Origin: Brassica napus
Taxonomy: Eukaryota > Streptophyta > Magnoliopsida > Brassicales > Brassicaceae
Length of the DNA: 64,000 nt
Assembly (NCBI RefSeq): GCF_020379485.1
Contig: NC_063446.1
Coordinates: 22,904,610-22,968,609 of the forward strand
Reading direction: 5' to 3'
Part shown: piece after piece, positions 35,309-48,500 of the stretch
Position numbering within the stretch: position 1 is the stretch's first letter
How the letters are laid out: each line of letters begins with the position of its first letter
Translations under genes and position numbers: made by a program
Notes under the pieces: model-generated
Databases searched by the model: none
Told to the model about the DNA's origin: nothing
Seen by the model: only the letters and a program-made list of their open reading frames with translations

Positions 35309-35958
35309 ATGGAATCGAGCAGAGGAGGAGGTCAAGGAGGGATCCAGCAGTTGCTTGCTGCTGAACAGGAAGCTCAACACATTGTCAATGCTGCCAGGAC
35401 CGGTAATTTCTCTTATTTTACTACTTTCTTAGTTCCCCCCCCCCCCCAGATGCTTGCAATCTGAATATAAACATAAATACAGATGATCTTGTGGCCGAAA
35501 ATTATCCAAACTTGTATATTTATAAATGATAAACACTTGTTGAGGATAATGCATATTGTCCAATTTGCCTTGCTGTGGAGCTTTGATTATATATGTTTGG
35601 AGTTTGATTTGTGATCTTGTGTTGCAGCAAAGATGGCAAGGCTGAAGCAAGCCAAAGAAGAGGCTGAGAAGGAGATTGCCGAATACAAGGCTAAAACTGA
35701 GCAAGACTTCCAGAGGAAACTTGAGGAGGTAACATAAGTTGTCCTCAGAGACAATCTAGTGTCCTTTTCTTCTTCTTCTTCTTTCTAATAACCCTATATA
35801 TTTTCTCCTCATAGACAAGTGGAGACTCGGGTGCGAATGTGAAGAGGCTGGAGCAAGAGACTGATGCCAAAATCGAACAGCTCAAGAACGAAGCTTCCAG
35901 GATTTCCAATGATGTTGTGGAGATGCTCCTCAAACACGTCACCACTGTCAAGAACTGA
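35309..35958 (+). CDS. VMA10: V-type H+-ATPase subunit G
   Basis: Peripheral stalk subunit of the vacuolar proton pump, holding V1 to V0. Three exons, 35309-35402, 35628-35728 and 35815-35958, give 112 residues, close to the usual 110. The sequence starts [20 protein letters not shown], then [20 protein letters not shown], and continues as a long charged alpha-helix ([20 protein letters not shown]) without membrane segments. It ends [12 protein letters not shown] run of ten or so C residues sits in the first intron (about 35437-35448). It resembles At3g01390. Confidence 0.93.
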
Positions 35959-36696
35959 GTCTCACACTCTTGTTTATTTCTCTGCTTTTTGTAATTTCTC
36001 TCTCACTACTACTCTCTTGTTGTTGTATTCATATCTTGTTTGTTGTTGTTGGATGCGAGGCTTGAGACGTTATGTAACCAAATACACGAAACAATAAATG
36101 CTTTGAGTCTGTTGCAAGAAATCTTTCTTTATGAATAAATCTCTTTTGAGAAAACATGTCTTTCTCCTAACGGTTTGCTACTTTAGTTTAGTAAAGTTAG
36201 ATCAATCGTGAAATCTTTTGGCAAACAGTTAGTTTAAGTCTGTCTGTGTCAAAGTCATGGGCTTGGTTGTCCAGCCTAAAAGCCATAGTTAATGAGCCAT
36301 GGAGGTGTTATATATCGGGCGTTATGGAAAAGCCCATATTCCACCACTATTTGCTAGGGTTTCTCCTCGTCACCGCCGGTGACACCTACTTTAAATATGA
36401 ATCATCTCTCTCCTCCAATTTAGACTTCTCTCTATCTCTCTTCAGTTTTTTTGGTCCATCTTCATTATTTTTCCTATCTAGAGGTTTGATTTCTGTGTGA
36501 GAAAGTACAATGAGAATAGATCAGATGATGAGATAATAACTGCAACAATATGATCTTCATGCGTCTTGGTATTAAAGTCTCTAATAAGTCTCTGATGTTC
36601 AGTATTGGTTTTATATAACATTTCTTTAAGTCTAGTTAAACCTGCTTTTAGACACTTGCATATTACAAATCTAAAAGTGTATAAGTATAACTAATT
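35959..36696. other. V-ATPase G 3' region and an orphan promoter-like block
   Basis: Polyadenylation-type sequence follows the stop. At about 36250-36430 a TGGGCTT motif, AGCCCAT, TATATATCGGGC, a telo-box-like CTAGGGTTTCTCC and a CT-rich leader (CTCTCTCCTCCAATTTAGAC) look like the start of a ribosomal or housekeeping gene, but no coding sequence follows. A small open frame at 36246-36500 has no family features. Confidence 0.4.
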
Positions 36697-37722
36697 AGGA
36701 CATCTCTAATGGTACACAAAAATTCGCTCTATATTTCACTCTAAAACAGTGTAACTCTATTAGACTATACACAATAAGGTTGTTGAAACATGTATTCAAC
36801 TGTTAATATGGTGCAGTGGGTTTGTTGAATTTTGAGAGAAACCAACGTGGTCCACAGTTGAATTTTTTTTTCTAGTGGGTCTGCTTTGACACGTGGCGTA
36901 TTCTAAATGGTGGAAATGTTAGACGCTTGCTGAGACACACATACAAATATTTGTATTTAATAAAAAACAAATAATAATTCTAGATAATATGCAAGTGTCG
37001 GACTTTTAGTGGCGTTTTCTGATTTTTTTATATCCACCCAATAATTAGAACTTATTTATTTTATAATAAAACATTTTCTAAAAAATAAAATTAAATAATT
37101 TTTTTTTTATTTTTTATAATCTATAAATAGAGACTAATTTCGTTTCATTTGGATAAAGAAAAAAAGTCATTTTTCATCAATAATCATTTATTTTGGTGTT
37201 TTAAACTTTTTTTGTTAAATAGATGATAATAATAATGTTTTTTAACACTTAGAATTTTTCTAATTTTTCTTTTAGTTTCCCAAATCCCAAAAATTATCGA
37301 TTACAATCAAAATATATTAATAATTAGTTATTATATTGTAAAAGATAAAAAAATATGAATTGAAAATGGTGGGATAGAGTGTTGAATTTTATTAAACAAA
37401 ACTATTGTAGAAGATAAAAAAAAAGTAGATGTTGAATAATTAGGTGGAAGAAAGAGAAGATGATGTGGAGTGTTATTAGGGTGTTGAATGTAGTAAACCA
37501 TTGTATATAGTCTTATAAAGTTGAATTTGCTTCAATGATTCACTCTATAATAGAGTTACTATATAATATAGTGAAATATAGAGTAATGTTGCTTTTTCAT
37601 TCTATATTATAGAGTAACTCTATTATAGAGTGAACCATTGGAGCAAATTCAACTCTATAATAGAGTTACTTTATTTTAGAGTGAAATATATAGTAAATTT
37701 TGTGTACTATTGGAGATGGTTT
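36697..37722. mobile_element. TIR element with long inverted arms
   Basis: The left arm GACATCTCTAATGGTACACA, continuing to CTCTATATTTCACTCTAAAA, is inverted at the right end (TTTTAGAGTGAAATATATAG to GTGTACTATTGGAGATGG). Inner repeats of CTCTATAATAGAGTTAC recur several times at 37530-37670. Non-coding. Contains another element at 36763-37513. Confidence 0.6.
36763..37513. mobile_element. TIR element nested in the previous one
   Basis: GACTATACACAATAAGGTTG at the left and ACCATTGTATATAGTC at the right are inverted repeats, flanked by TTA on both sides (36760-36762, 37514-37516). The target size fits PIF/Harbinger. The interior is AT-rich and non-coding. Includes GTTGAA motifs repeated near both ends. 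Confidence 0.65.
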
Positions 37723-38239
37723 TAAAGACCAAAACAAAATCAAACTTTAGTAAATTTTCTGTAAAACTTCAGACTGAATATATCAGATTAGATCATACCT
37801 AACAAATCAGTTCTTAGCAGAATTTTATAATAAACAAATGTAGTATGAAAGCCTGATATGTCAGCTACTGTGTTTTGATTATAACCTTTTTAACTCTTTG
37901 CACAAATGGTTTAGAATAAGAAAAAGCTCGAAAGCAACCAAAAAGCTAAATTACATTTTTCTCTTCTGCATATTCTGGAATCCTTGGATTTTATTCTTTC
38001 ACAGTTTTTATTTTTTATTTTCTTTTCTTGACCAAAAATCACACCAGAACCCTAATAATGACAGATAGATTTTTATGTAAACATTGATAAGTGACACAGT
38101 GGACCATGTGATACGTTAGTTTGTTAGTAATCACATTTAATAAAAAGTTTTCCCATCACTATCAGCTCACGGACGATATTAGTATAACGTCAACTCGTGT
38201 CTCCATTTTGACTAGAAATTAAAAAAAGTAAAGCATATT
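37723..38239. other. AT-rich spacer
   Basis: No gene, repeat border or RNA gene recognised between the TIR nest and the copia remnant. Confidence 0.4.
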
Positions 38240-38381
38240 TGTTATAAAAATAATAGAAAAATCTATCTTTATTCATAACAAAGAAGTTCCTTATATATGA
38301 GATTACACCATGATAGATAAATAAAAAGATTATAAATCATAATCTCTTGGTTATGAGCCATCCACAATCTGGTTCATAACA
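38240..38381 (-). repeat. 3' LTR of the old copia element
   Basis: TGTTATAAAAATAATAG to GGTTCATAACA, 142 bp, paired with 43921-44062. Confidence 0.85.
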
Positions 38382-38446
38382 CTCCTCCTTGGATGTCATA
38401 ACCATTTAGAACTTGTAATGTGCTTTAATGTTATCTCATTAAAACC

Positions 38447-41400
38447 TTACCTGGAAAACCTAATTGAGACAAAACCATGGTGAAGGAAAAAGAGTACAAC
38501 ACACATTACTTTCCCTGATTTGGACATTACTGAAGGTCCCTTGGACCTCTCCAATTTTTTGCAATCCGTAGGTGATGAAGATCTTGGGCAGAATATGGTT
38601 CGTCCTCGAACATGATAGTTGGTTCTTCTTGACCATCGGCCATGCCACAATCTGATCGAACATATTGAGTCATCGACCTCAAATACACACACACGGAATT
38701 TTGGATGATGTTGCTGTGATATGTGTGTACCACCTTGTGTAAAACATAATATGTCTGAAAACAAATCAACAAAACCAAATAATCCCTCCTTGGGCTGGTT
38801 AGTGTAAAGTAAATCAAAATCGAAGGTTTCTTCATCGTCCTTCTTATGGACCAATCAGATCAGTGTCTAAAACAAGACTTCTGCATCGTCCATCTCATGA
38901 CTAAATGGACTTCTTTATCGTCCACCTTTGGACTGAATGGATCAGTGTCCAAAACAAGTGATCTCACGCCCATGTACTAGATAATGGGTGAGACTGATTC
39001 ATATTAAATCTCTTGAGTACCCTTTTCTGTATATACTATTTGATGCACAAGGATTTCATTGTTAATGTACTCAAGCTGTAATCCCAAACAAAACTTTGTT
39101 TTTTTTTTAAAGATCTTTCATCTCAAACTCTTTCTTGAGATATTCAACTGTTTGGGAAATTGTATCCAGAGGTTCCTAGGATATTCAGATTATATACTTT
39201 GATGATTATCAATATTGTTCTCGAGAACTTGCTGTACTTTCAGCTCAATACCCTCTAGTACTTTCATTATCCAGTGGACCATATAAATATGCAGTCACTA
39301 CATCAACTTGCTGCAAGTCTAATTTTCTCTCTTATATAGCCAGACTTATGAGAAATCTAAAGGTAGTTGCATCCACCACATAGGAGTATGTCTCCACATA
39401 ATCTATTACTGGTCTTTGTGAGAATCCTTGTACAACATCAGCTTTATATCTCACGATTTCTATTCCTCACAAGACCCATTTATATCCACTGGTTTTAACA
39501 TCATATGGCATCTTAATCATATGGCCAAATCCGCCTTTCTTCTTTAAACTATTTAACCCCATGTTTCCATTCAATCCAATCTGTTCTACGAGTGCGCACT
39601 CTTATATTGACGTGGGTTCATGATCCTCGCTTATATTCATAAATTCAAGTGCTACCTTGTATGCAAATAAATCATCTTATGTCGACATTCCTTATTGGTT
39701 CCATTATGTTCCAGACATGATATAATCGATTGAGATTCATTATTATCAGGACCTTTAATACTTTGCAGCTTGGCGTCCCAAGCTACATTGTTTGGTACCT
39801 GTACCTTAGAGCCGACCGGCCTTATCTCCATGTCTGGGATGGTTTCCTTAGTAACTTCGGATTTGGATTTTGATTATCATTCTCTGCACCTTTCTTTTGT
39901 TTCCGAGGATTCTTATCTTTTGGAACCTATTGGTCTACCACGTTTCATACGTTGTCTAGACTCTGTAGCAACTTGACTGTGTCTCTTCTTGGACATCAAA
40001 TTCGTTGGTGCTTTACAAGCTGGTTTATATATGACTTAGTCATTCTTTTTCGGGTCAGCAAATGTGTCTGGCATTTGATTAGCTAGCTTTGTAAATGTAT
40101 AATCTTTGGACGTCTATTTCACATTCTTTAGTCCGAGGATCTTGCCAAGACATTGATGGTTGATTCCATTCTATTTCTTTTACCATTCTTTTACCAGCTT
40201 TATTATTTTTCTCCTCCTGGTCTTAAAATAATCCGTGTACCTGGCCTCAAATATAATCACCTATAGTTGGCTCAAGGTACTTTATTATTGTGGGAGAATC
40301 ATATCCAACATATATCTCTATCCTCCTTTTGAGGTCCCATCTTAGTTCTCTGTGGTGGAGCAATTAGTACATAGACAGCACATCCAAATGTCTTATGATG
40401 GGGTATGTCTGGCTCTTGACTTGTTAATAATTGTGATAGGGGATATCTATGCTCACTAAATGACCTGATGTATTAACTTAGGTACATGTAAATTTCGTGT
40501 GGCCCAAGCTGTGAATGAGAGTTTTGATCTCATAAGTTATGGTCTATCAATCAGCTATTTGCGTTTTAAAAGATTTCGGCCAAGCCTTTCTTGGTATGGA
40601 CATGTATCACAGAATTATCCACACTTACCCCCATAGACATACCATAATCATTTAAACGCTTGGGACATGTATTCACCAGTATTATCTAGACATATAGTCT
40701 TTATTATGAAAAAGTGGCTCGTAGCCATTTTAGTGGTGATGGTCTAATGAGTTTCCCTTGTGTACATGCTACACACGTGATATTCTTTGGGATAACTCTT
40801 CTTATCTTTTAATGTGTGCTTTTGAATATCAATTTTTGCATCATGTTTGGACCAGAATGGTCAATCCGGTCGTGCCATAAAGTGTATATTTTCACAGGCT
40901 TTTAGCCTCTATCATACTGATCTATGCATAGTCTAAGTCAGTAGAGAATGCATGTATAGTCTTTAGGACTTATTATGGCCTTGGGCGATTTTATACATAT
41001 ATCTGAAGGAACTCTTTGTTTCTTTCGCCTATTGTTTCAATATGGAAACCATTCATTCTTATATCTTTAAAACTCAATAGGCTGCTCTTGCTCTTAGAGC
41101 TGGGTGAATATAAGGCATCGCTGATTTCTAGATGCATACCCTTAGGCAATAATATATTAGCGTAGCCATAGTCTTCTTTCAGACTGGCGATACCTGTTTT
41201 AGTACTTATATTGGCGTTTTTCAATGTACTCATAAAGAAAAATCATTCATTCATTTAATCTAAGCATACAATGTAATAGAAATAAATTCAAGGAGATAAA
41301 AATCAGAGAAAGCATACAAAAAAAGCAATCACACAAGTTTGATGTCGAAATCAGATTATCAACTTGATTTTTTTAGGCAATCATAAGTCTCATATTCCAT

Positions 41401-41976
41401 AAGATCATCTTGATCATGTTCGAAATTATTTTCACCATCTTTATAGACCAAGTGGGTTTCAGGATTCTTCCCTTTCAGACTCTCTTTGATAGATGTCACA
41501 AAAATGTTTGGGAGTCCTTCATATCTTAGCCCAATGGTTCCCCATTCCACATCTATGGCACACTGATTTGGTCGAGCTTTGTGGTTTAAAGGATATATCA
41601 CGGCCACTGCCTTGATCATGGCTCAAATTGGGTTGATACCCACGGCCTCTACCATAGTGATTCCCACGGCCAAATGTGTTTTAGTGGCCATGGCCACGTC
41701 TTTTCCACTCTCCATGGCCATGACCGTGTGGTCTATCATTATGGACGTGGTTACCTTTTTTTTTTCTTCTGCGGCCTTATTGGTATCATGTAATTGGGTT
41801 AATCTAGGAGGTCTCAATTCACTGTTTCTCATCAGTAATCCATTATTTTGCCCAGCTAGCAATACACTCATCCACGGACTTATAGTCCTGAATTCTGGGA
41901 TTCCTCCAATCAAATAGGGCCTTTGGTAATAACACCGTTCTTTGGTGATCATATCTCGATTTTTAATTTTGTCCAA
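38447..41976 (-). pseudogene. Remnants of copia gag-pol
   Basis: Minus-strand fragments in different frames. At about 41359-41976 there are gag pieces; at 40991-41233 a protease/pre-integrase-like piece (EISDALYSP, LLSFKDIRMNGFHIET). At 38527-38835 there is the end of RNase H (LRSMTQYVRSDCG, then FITYGLQKIGEVQG). Stops and frame changes are everywhere between them. Order agrees with a minus-strand element. Confidence 0.75.
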
Positions 41977-42502
41977 AGGTCTAGAGGATTCTCTATAGTC
42001 AGATACTAATCTTTGAGACTCTTAATAAGATGATAGCTAATAATTAATATTGTCATGTATCAATCTTTCTCATTGACATTATTGCCTTCTATGATACATT
42101 CAAAATACATTCACCAAGTCTTTTTGAATTTAGGATAATCTTTGTATCCAATGCCCACCGTAAATAATTATCTCCAGAGAGATTTAGGGCACCAAAATCC
42201 AGGTTGATTTTCAACATCTCAAATCATATATCACTCAATATTTAGGTATAATTTTCATGCGGCCTTACTCTTAAAAACAATCAATTCGGACTTCAATCTT
42301 GTGAGGACAATGAGACTATCAATCTTAAATGCATTTAATCAATCAGTCAATTTCTAGCAAGTCTCAGCAATGCTATTTCTATGTGCTCATAATATTATGG
42401 TTTATCAATACTAGCAAAAACAGATTCAATTAATCATGCAATTAGGGTTTAACAATCAATGAATTTTAGCAAGACTAGTAAAAAGATTTATTAATTACTC
42501 AA

Positions 42503-42626
42503 TCAGTTTCAAGGCTGATTTTAGCAATACTAGAATATAGATTTCAAGCATGAATTTCAATGAATCAGTTTCAAGGCTGATTTTAGCAATACTAGAATAT
42601 AGATTTCAAGCATGAATTTCAATGAA
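42503..42626. repeat. 62-bp tandem duplication in the old copia leader
   Basis: Two exact-looking copies, at 42503-42564 and 42565-42626, start TCAGTTTCAAGGCTGATTTT. A third partial copy follows at 42627. Lies between the gag remnants and the 5' LTR. Confidence 0.85.
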
Positions 42627-43549
42627 TCAGTTTCAATGCTGATTGGTATTTCAATGAATCAGTTTCAATAATTTATCTAGTATCCGAATTTATCAAACCT
42701 CAAAAACATATAATCAGATCAAACAATTTAATCGAACTTAGCATACAATCTTAAACCTCAAGACATTAGATTTTATCATGAATCTATCAACCTAGCATAC
42801 AAATTTTCAATTCTCAAAGACATCCAAATCAGATCAATATAATCTATCATACAGATTATTTAGGGTTTCTATTTAAAACAGATCAGATTACAAAACTATC
42901 AATCCTAGCAGATGATATTAAACCTCAAGAATCATGCAATTAGATCATTCGGATTTTAAACAAGTAAACCTCAATCAATCTATCAACCTATCGGATTATA
43001 TAAGCAAAGCAAGCTAGCAACTTATCGGATTCAATCAATGTTTTAACAGGCTGGTCGGTTTAAACAATTTTAAATCAGATGAACAATTAACCAAGCAGGA
43101 AGAGAAAATAAATCTATCAATTTAACGGTCAAACAATTCTAGCAACATAGCATCAGATTCAATCAGATTTAAAACCTCAATGATCAAAACCGAAAACAGT
43201 TTTGATTTCAAAATATTCGATTAGGGTTTTAATATGTGATTTGATAATTATAGTATAATTAATTCTGATACTTATATTATTTAGGGTTTATAGATATAGA
43301 GTTATTTTTATCGGATTTTAACTTGTAAAAAAACGATTTGGGGTTTTAATCATGTAGGAACATGATTTAGGGTTTGGGTTATCGAACTTTTAGAGCTTCT
43401 ATTTACTCAATTAGGATTTTTGATCTATTACCCTATGGTTTTGATTCATAAAGATTAGGGTTTTAGGGTTTCATTCTTTATCAATCAATCCATGTTCGAT
43501 TATGGGTTCTTAGGTTTTGAATTACCTTTTAACCTTAGATGATTGTTGA

Positions 43550-43860
43550 ATCGGACCACCAAAGGAGTTGAGCCGCGAGCTGGACACGAACGGGACGCGA
43601 GCTGGAATGGATCGAGTCGCTTCTATCGGGTTGCGGACGTCCTTTGTTGCTTGATCGAGAACGCCTTGATCGTCGGACGCGAGCTGTCTGATGCTGTCGC
43701 GAACGAGGAAGAGGTCGCGTGCTGGAGCTGCTCTCGGGTCGCGAACGTCTGAGCTAGGATCAGGAACGCCTTGGGCTAAAGCTGATCGGGGACGCGAGCT
43801 GGAACATATGCGGGAACAAGAGACGCGATCAGGGTTTAGAGTTCGTCGGATCGCCGGCTA
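43550..43860. repeat. GC-rich degenerate repeats next to the old copia 5' LTR
   Basis: GACGCGAGCTGGAA-type motifs recur at about 43594, 43675, 43714 (variant) and 43791. GAACGCCTTG recurs at about 43658 and 43760. Base composition is far more GC-rich than the AT-rich sequence around it. It lies in the untranslated leader of the element. Confidence 0.55.
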
Positions 43861-43920
43861 GGGTTAGGGTTTTTCGATTTAGGTATTAGCTTAGGGATTT
43901 AGAGTTTCGTGCTGATAATG

Positions 43921-44062
43921 TGTTATAAAAGTAATGGAAAAGTCTATCTTTATTCGTAACATAGATGTTCCTTATATAGGAGATTACACCGTCATAGATA
44001 AATGGAAAGATTACAAATCATAATCTCTTGGTTATGAGCCATTCACAATCTAGTTCATAACA
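43921..44062 (-). repeat. 5' LTR of the old copia element
   Basis: TGTTATAAAAGTAATGG to AGTTCATAACA, 142 bp, shares ATCATAATCTCTTGGTTATG and more with the left copy. Confidence 0.85.
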
Positions 44063-45572
44063 ATATCTATATTATTAAAAGAGAAGTACCAATTTGAAAA
44101 TGTTCTTACATCATTAATTAAACTCCCTATTTTTTTGCTTGTCTTTTTCAGTTTCATTTATGAAATATCTTAAAACGAATAAAACTACATAATTTATTAC
44201 TTATCTTTTCAGTTAAATTAATGAAATATGCTTAAATGAATTTAAACTTCCTATTTTATTGTTTGTTTTTTTCAGTTACCTTAATGAAATATCCTTAAAT
44301 AAATTTGGACATAATGTCATTTAATCAACAAAGAAAACTCATGAGTTATCCTTACGTGCATAATTTTAATAATAGAGATTTTAAAAAACGTGCATCATTA
44401 AAATGTTACCTAAAACATGCAGCACTAATATATAACATGCATCAATAAAAGTAGAATTTGACTCATACAATTGTACGGATATTATTTTCAGTTGATTAAA
44501 TTTAAAAACAATTATTTATTCAAAAAATATTTAAGAATGGCTATGCTTTTAAAAATTATATGGTATTATTTGCTCATAACTCATTTGTCATTTGCTAAAT
44601 TGTTAGAAAGAAAATTTTAGCATAATATAACTCAGTTGTCATTTGCTAAATTTATGGTTTTTATTTATATTTTTTATTAATTAATTATAATATTTTCATT
44701 TTATATTTGAAAGATAAATGAATTTTCTTTCAAAAGATATTTTTGTAAATGTATTTTCTTAAAAATAATCAATTTAAATTGTTATTATCATTGAATATAA
44801 TTATTTTTGACATAATTTTCGTTTTCGTTTACATCAAAACTTATCATATTTTAGGATAATTTTAATTTAAAATGTAATTTTCGTATTTTTCAAACAAATT
44901 TTAAAAATATTTTTTTAATATTTTGTTATAATTTTTTAAAAAATATTGAGTTGCATTTCAAATAAAAAGGTAAAGATATTAAAAATATTCTAATTAAAAT
45001 ATGTAAAATTTAATATAGTTTTAAGGAAATGGTCAAAATAAAAAAAATTACACATATAAAAATCATGATTTTTGTTAACTGGGCGGATTATTATTTATAT
45101 GATATCGCACACGAAATTTTTTTTATGCTTTTATAATTATCTAATTAACTCTATATACTCATTTTTTTTATATTTTTTATATGATATCACACATTCGTAA
45201 GAAAATAGATAGTTTAAGATGCAAAAAAAATATTTACTTAATGAATATAATATGAACGAATATTACAAATACATCATTTAATAAAATAAATAATTAAAAA
45301 CTGAAAATTCATACCTGCGCGTAGTTTTTATTTATTTTATTAGTCTTAACGCCACGGCCAGTGACGATTGATTGTCCCTTCTATGTCCTCGTGCTTAACC
45401 AGCGTTCGTTAGATATTCTTAATATATTTTCTTTCCAAAGTCTATCTATGTTTTGCTTTCTTCACAAGCATTATATATTGTCGTCGCTATTGCTCTGCCT
45501 TGTGATCATCATTGTTTTACTGGTAAGTCTCTTTGTCTCCTTCATCTTGTTCTCTGCGAGAGTGGAGTAGAT
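44063..45572. other. AT-rich Helitron-like debris and VIH2 upstream region
   Basis: TCTATATTATTAAAAGAGAA at 44066 is a Helitron 5' terminus of the same type as at 19327, adjacent to the copia LTR. No clear CTRR 3' end was found; GCGCGTAGT at about 45317 is a weak candidate. From about 45340 the sequence looks like the promoter and leader of the next gene. Confidence 0.4.
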
Positions 45573-48500
45573 ATGGAAGTAGAAGAAGGAGCAAGTGTTG
45601 GTGTTGGTGGTGGGAAGATTAAGGTTGGAGTATGCGTCATGGAAAAGAAGGTGAAATGCGGCTCCGATGTTATCTTTCATTTTTTAAAAAAATTTGTTAC
45701 TGCTCGATGTTTTCTTCTACTGACCAACAGACTCGGATGGTTGGTTTGTAGTTTATTTTGGAGTCCTCTTGTGTTTTACTATGTGTTCTTCTCGATCGCT
45801 CAAAGATAGCTCGTTGTGGATTTATAGGTCTCCTCAAGTCCCATGGGTCAAATTTTGGACAGACTGGAGTCGTTTGGTGAATTTGAGGTAACTTTGTACT
45901 CACGGGTTTCTTCTTTGTTCCAAGATTTTTATATGCTATAATTTTCTGGTTTGTAGTACTTTATATAGAATTTACTATTTAACCTGGAGAGAGGTTGCTT
46001 TTGATTAGATGACTTGTTATTTAGCTTGGAAGATGCTCTTTTTGTGTTCATGTTCCAAGTTGTTGACATTAGTTAGAAAAGTTGTTGACTATTGTCTTTG
46101 TATATTCTCTGGTGTATTCTTTTTATTTTTCATGTCATGGACAACTTTATCCGCAGATCTTACATTTTCGGGATAAAGTCATACTTGAAGATCCAATAGA
46201 AAGGTATGTTGTACTACAGAGTTTAGTTTTTCCCTTTTCCAGTTATGAATGACGTCCCATTATTAGTGTACTAGGAGAAATAGTAGTTAATATATATATC
46301 AAGTACTTTGTCCAAATATATATATATATATCAAGTACAAAAACCTGACATGAGAATTTTCTGTTTCAGCTGGCCCATTTGTGATTGCTTGATTGCTTTC
46401 CATTCCTCTGGATATCCTCTTGAAAAGGCTCAGGCTTATGCTGCTTTAAGAAAGTGAGTTTTTTCACCATTTTTATTTCTTGATTTTGGCTCCCATGTAA
46501 AGCTTTCTCATGACTCCCGCTTCTGAGGTTGACAACTTTTCAAACTTGTCTTGTTCAGGCCATTTTTAGTGAATGAACTAGATCCACAGTATCTTCTTCA
46601 TGATCGCCGCAAGGTGTACGAGGTATTGCATATTAGGCTGCAATAAAGTTGGTTCTGTGCACGTTTGATAATTCTTCAAACTTTTCAGTGCTAATGAGAC
46701 AAAGAAGAGCTACTACATATATTTTATTTTTCCTTGGTACTAACAAATAGCTTTTGTGTGCATTTTTCAGCATCTTGAGATGTATGGAATCCCAGTTCCT
46801 AGGTATGCTTGTGTCAACAGAAAGGTACCAAATGAAGACCTAGATTATTTTGTCGAGGAAGAAGATTTTGTTGAGGTTAATGGTGAACGCTTCTGGAAGC
46901 CATTTGTGGAAAAGCCTGTCAATGGTGATCTTCTCTTTTTGTCTGTTGTTCTCTCTTTTTCATGCCAGCTTATTATCTATTTATCCATAAGTCTAAAGTA
47001 GAAACATAACCATAGGAGTGTGTTTTCTATTTTCCTCTGATATTTCGTAACCAATTTCACTTGAATCTGTTATCTCATATGAGTCAAATATTGAGTTACA
47101 ATGAATATAAACAGATGTGATTTTTCAAGGCTATATTCTCATCTAATGTTCTTAGTTGTTATCTTCTGATTTATAATTATCTTCTAACAGTTAACATTCT
47201 TTGTGCGTTTGTAGGAGATGACCATAGTATCATGATATACTACCCTAGCTCTGCAGGTGGAGGCATGAAAGAATTGTTCCGCAAGGTATCTCTCCAGAAG
47301 AAGTTGGCTGCTGTGGATTCAATTGTGGATATTCTAATATATTTTTCATAATAATTAGTGTCATATTCCTCTGGGACTCGTTTTCAGCTAATGTATGTCG
47401 TTTGTCTCCATTTAACTTTAAGATTGGGAACCGATCAAGTGAGTTTCATCCAGACGTCAGAAGAGTAAGGAGAGAGGGTTCCTTTATATATGAAGAGTTT
47501 ATGTCCACCGGAGGAACTGATGTCAAGGTATGTGATTATTTTCCTTCTGCATGTTTCTCTATTAGCTCATTTTTCATCTTTTAGACCACATTATTCTTTC
47601 TGAGAATATCGTACTATTCTTGGTGTCAAGTGTCCTACATTAATAAGGTTATCATGTTAATCGCCTATATGTTTATATGACTTAGCTCCTATTTGCTGGT
47701 TGTTTTTGTCTGGTGAACATTTTTTCGTGAAGTTTTGGTTTTCACGAGCTTTGTACTGACAATCTGGATGATGGCTTAAATACAGGTATACACAGTGGGT
47801 CCTGAATACGCACATGCTGAAGCAAGAAAGTCGCCTGTTGTTGATGGTGTTGTTATGAGGAATACTGATGGCAAGGAAGTACGTCGTCTACCGATCATTT
47901 ACTTTAAATAGAATGAAACTTGACACTATCTCATTTTCTTATGGAGAGAGGGCTATATTGTGAATAGAGTATCAAAGTCTATTGATTATGATGAAAGTAA
48001 AATTTGGTAAATGTTTCATGATGGTGTAGCACGTTTATGTTTTTTTTATTGAACAGGTGAGATATCCAGTGTTGCTTACACCTGCAGAAAAGCAAATGGC
48101 TAGACAACTTTGCATTGCATTTAGGCAAACTGTATGTTGTGAATCCAATCCCTCTGGCTCTTGCAGAGTTTTATTTTCTTTATAATGGTACTACAATTTT
48201 TTTAGTTTTTTTTACAAATTTCATCAGGTGTGTGGGTTTGATCTTCTACGATCTGAGGGATGTTCATATGTTTGTGATGTAAATGGATGGAGTTTTGTCA
48301 AGAACTCTTACAAGTAAGCTAATAGCATTCTTCACTTTATTTTAACTCTCTAAAATGTGCAACGTTAAAGTATTATTCACAAACCTCTCATACTATACTA
48401 TTAAGGTATTACGACGATGCTGCTTGTGTGCTAAGAAAAATGTGTTTGGACGCAAAGGCTCCTCATCTGTCATCGACTCTCCCTCCCACTTTGCCTTGGA

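Larger units (their letters stand above)
38240..44062 (-). mobile_element. Decayed Ty1/copia retrotransposon with short LTRs
   Basis: 142 bp LTRs at 38240-38381 and 43921-44062 start TGTTATAAAA and end GTTCATAACA. They differ at many sites, and the flanks ATATT and ATATC could be a worn 5 bp duplication. Just inside the right LTR, the minus strand reads CATTATCAGCACGAAACTC, typical of this copia group. The interior has lost all long frames: old gag/protease/RNase H pieces remain on the minus strand. It is much older than the element at 22.5-27.9 kb. Confidence 0.85.

Noticed and set aside
39770..39976. 68-codon plus-strand frame
   Set aside because: Antisense shadow within the decayed copia element.
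43543..43752. 69-codon frame in a GC-rich patch
   Set aside because: Repeat-derived composition in the copia leader; no protein family.
46310..46332. TA microsatellite as a regulatory site
   Set aside because: Simple repeat in a VIH2 intron; no evidence of function.
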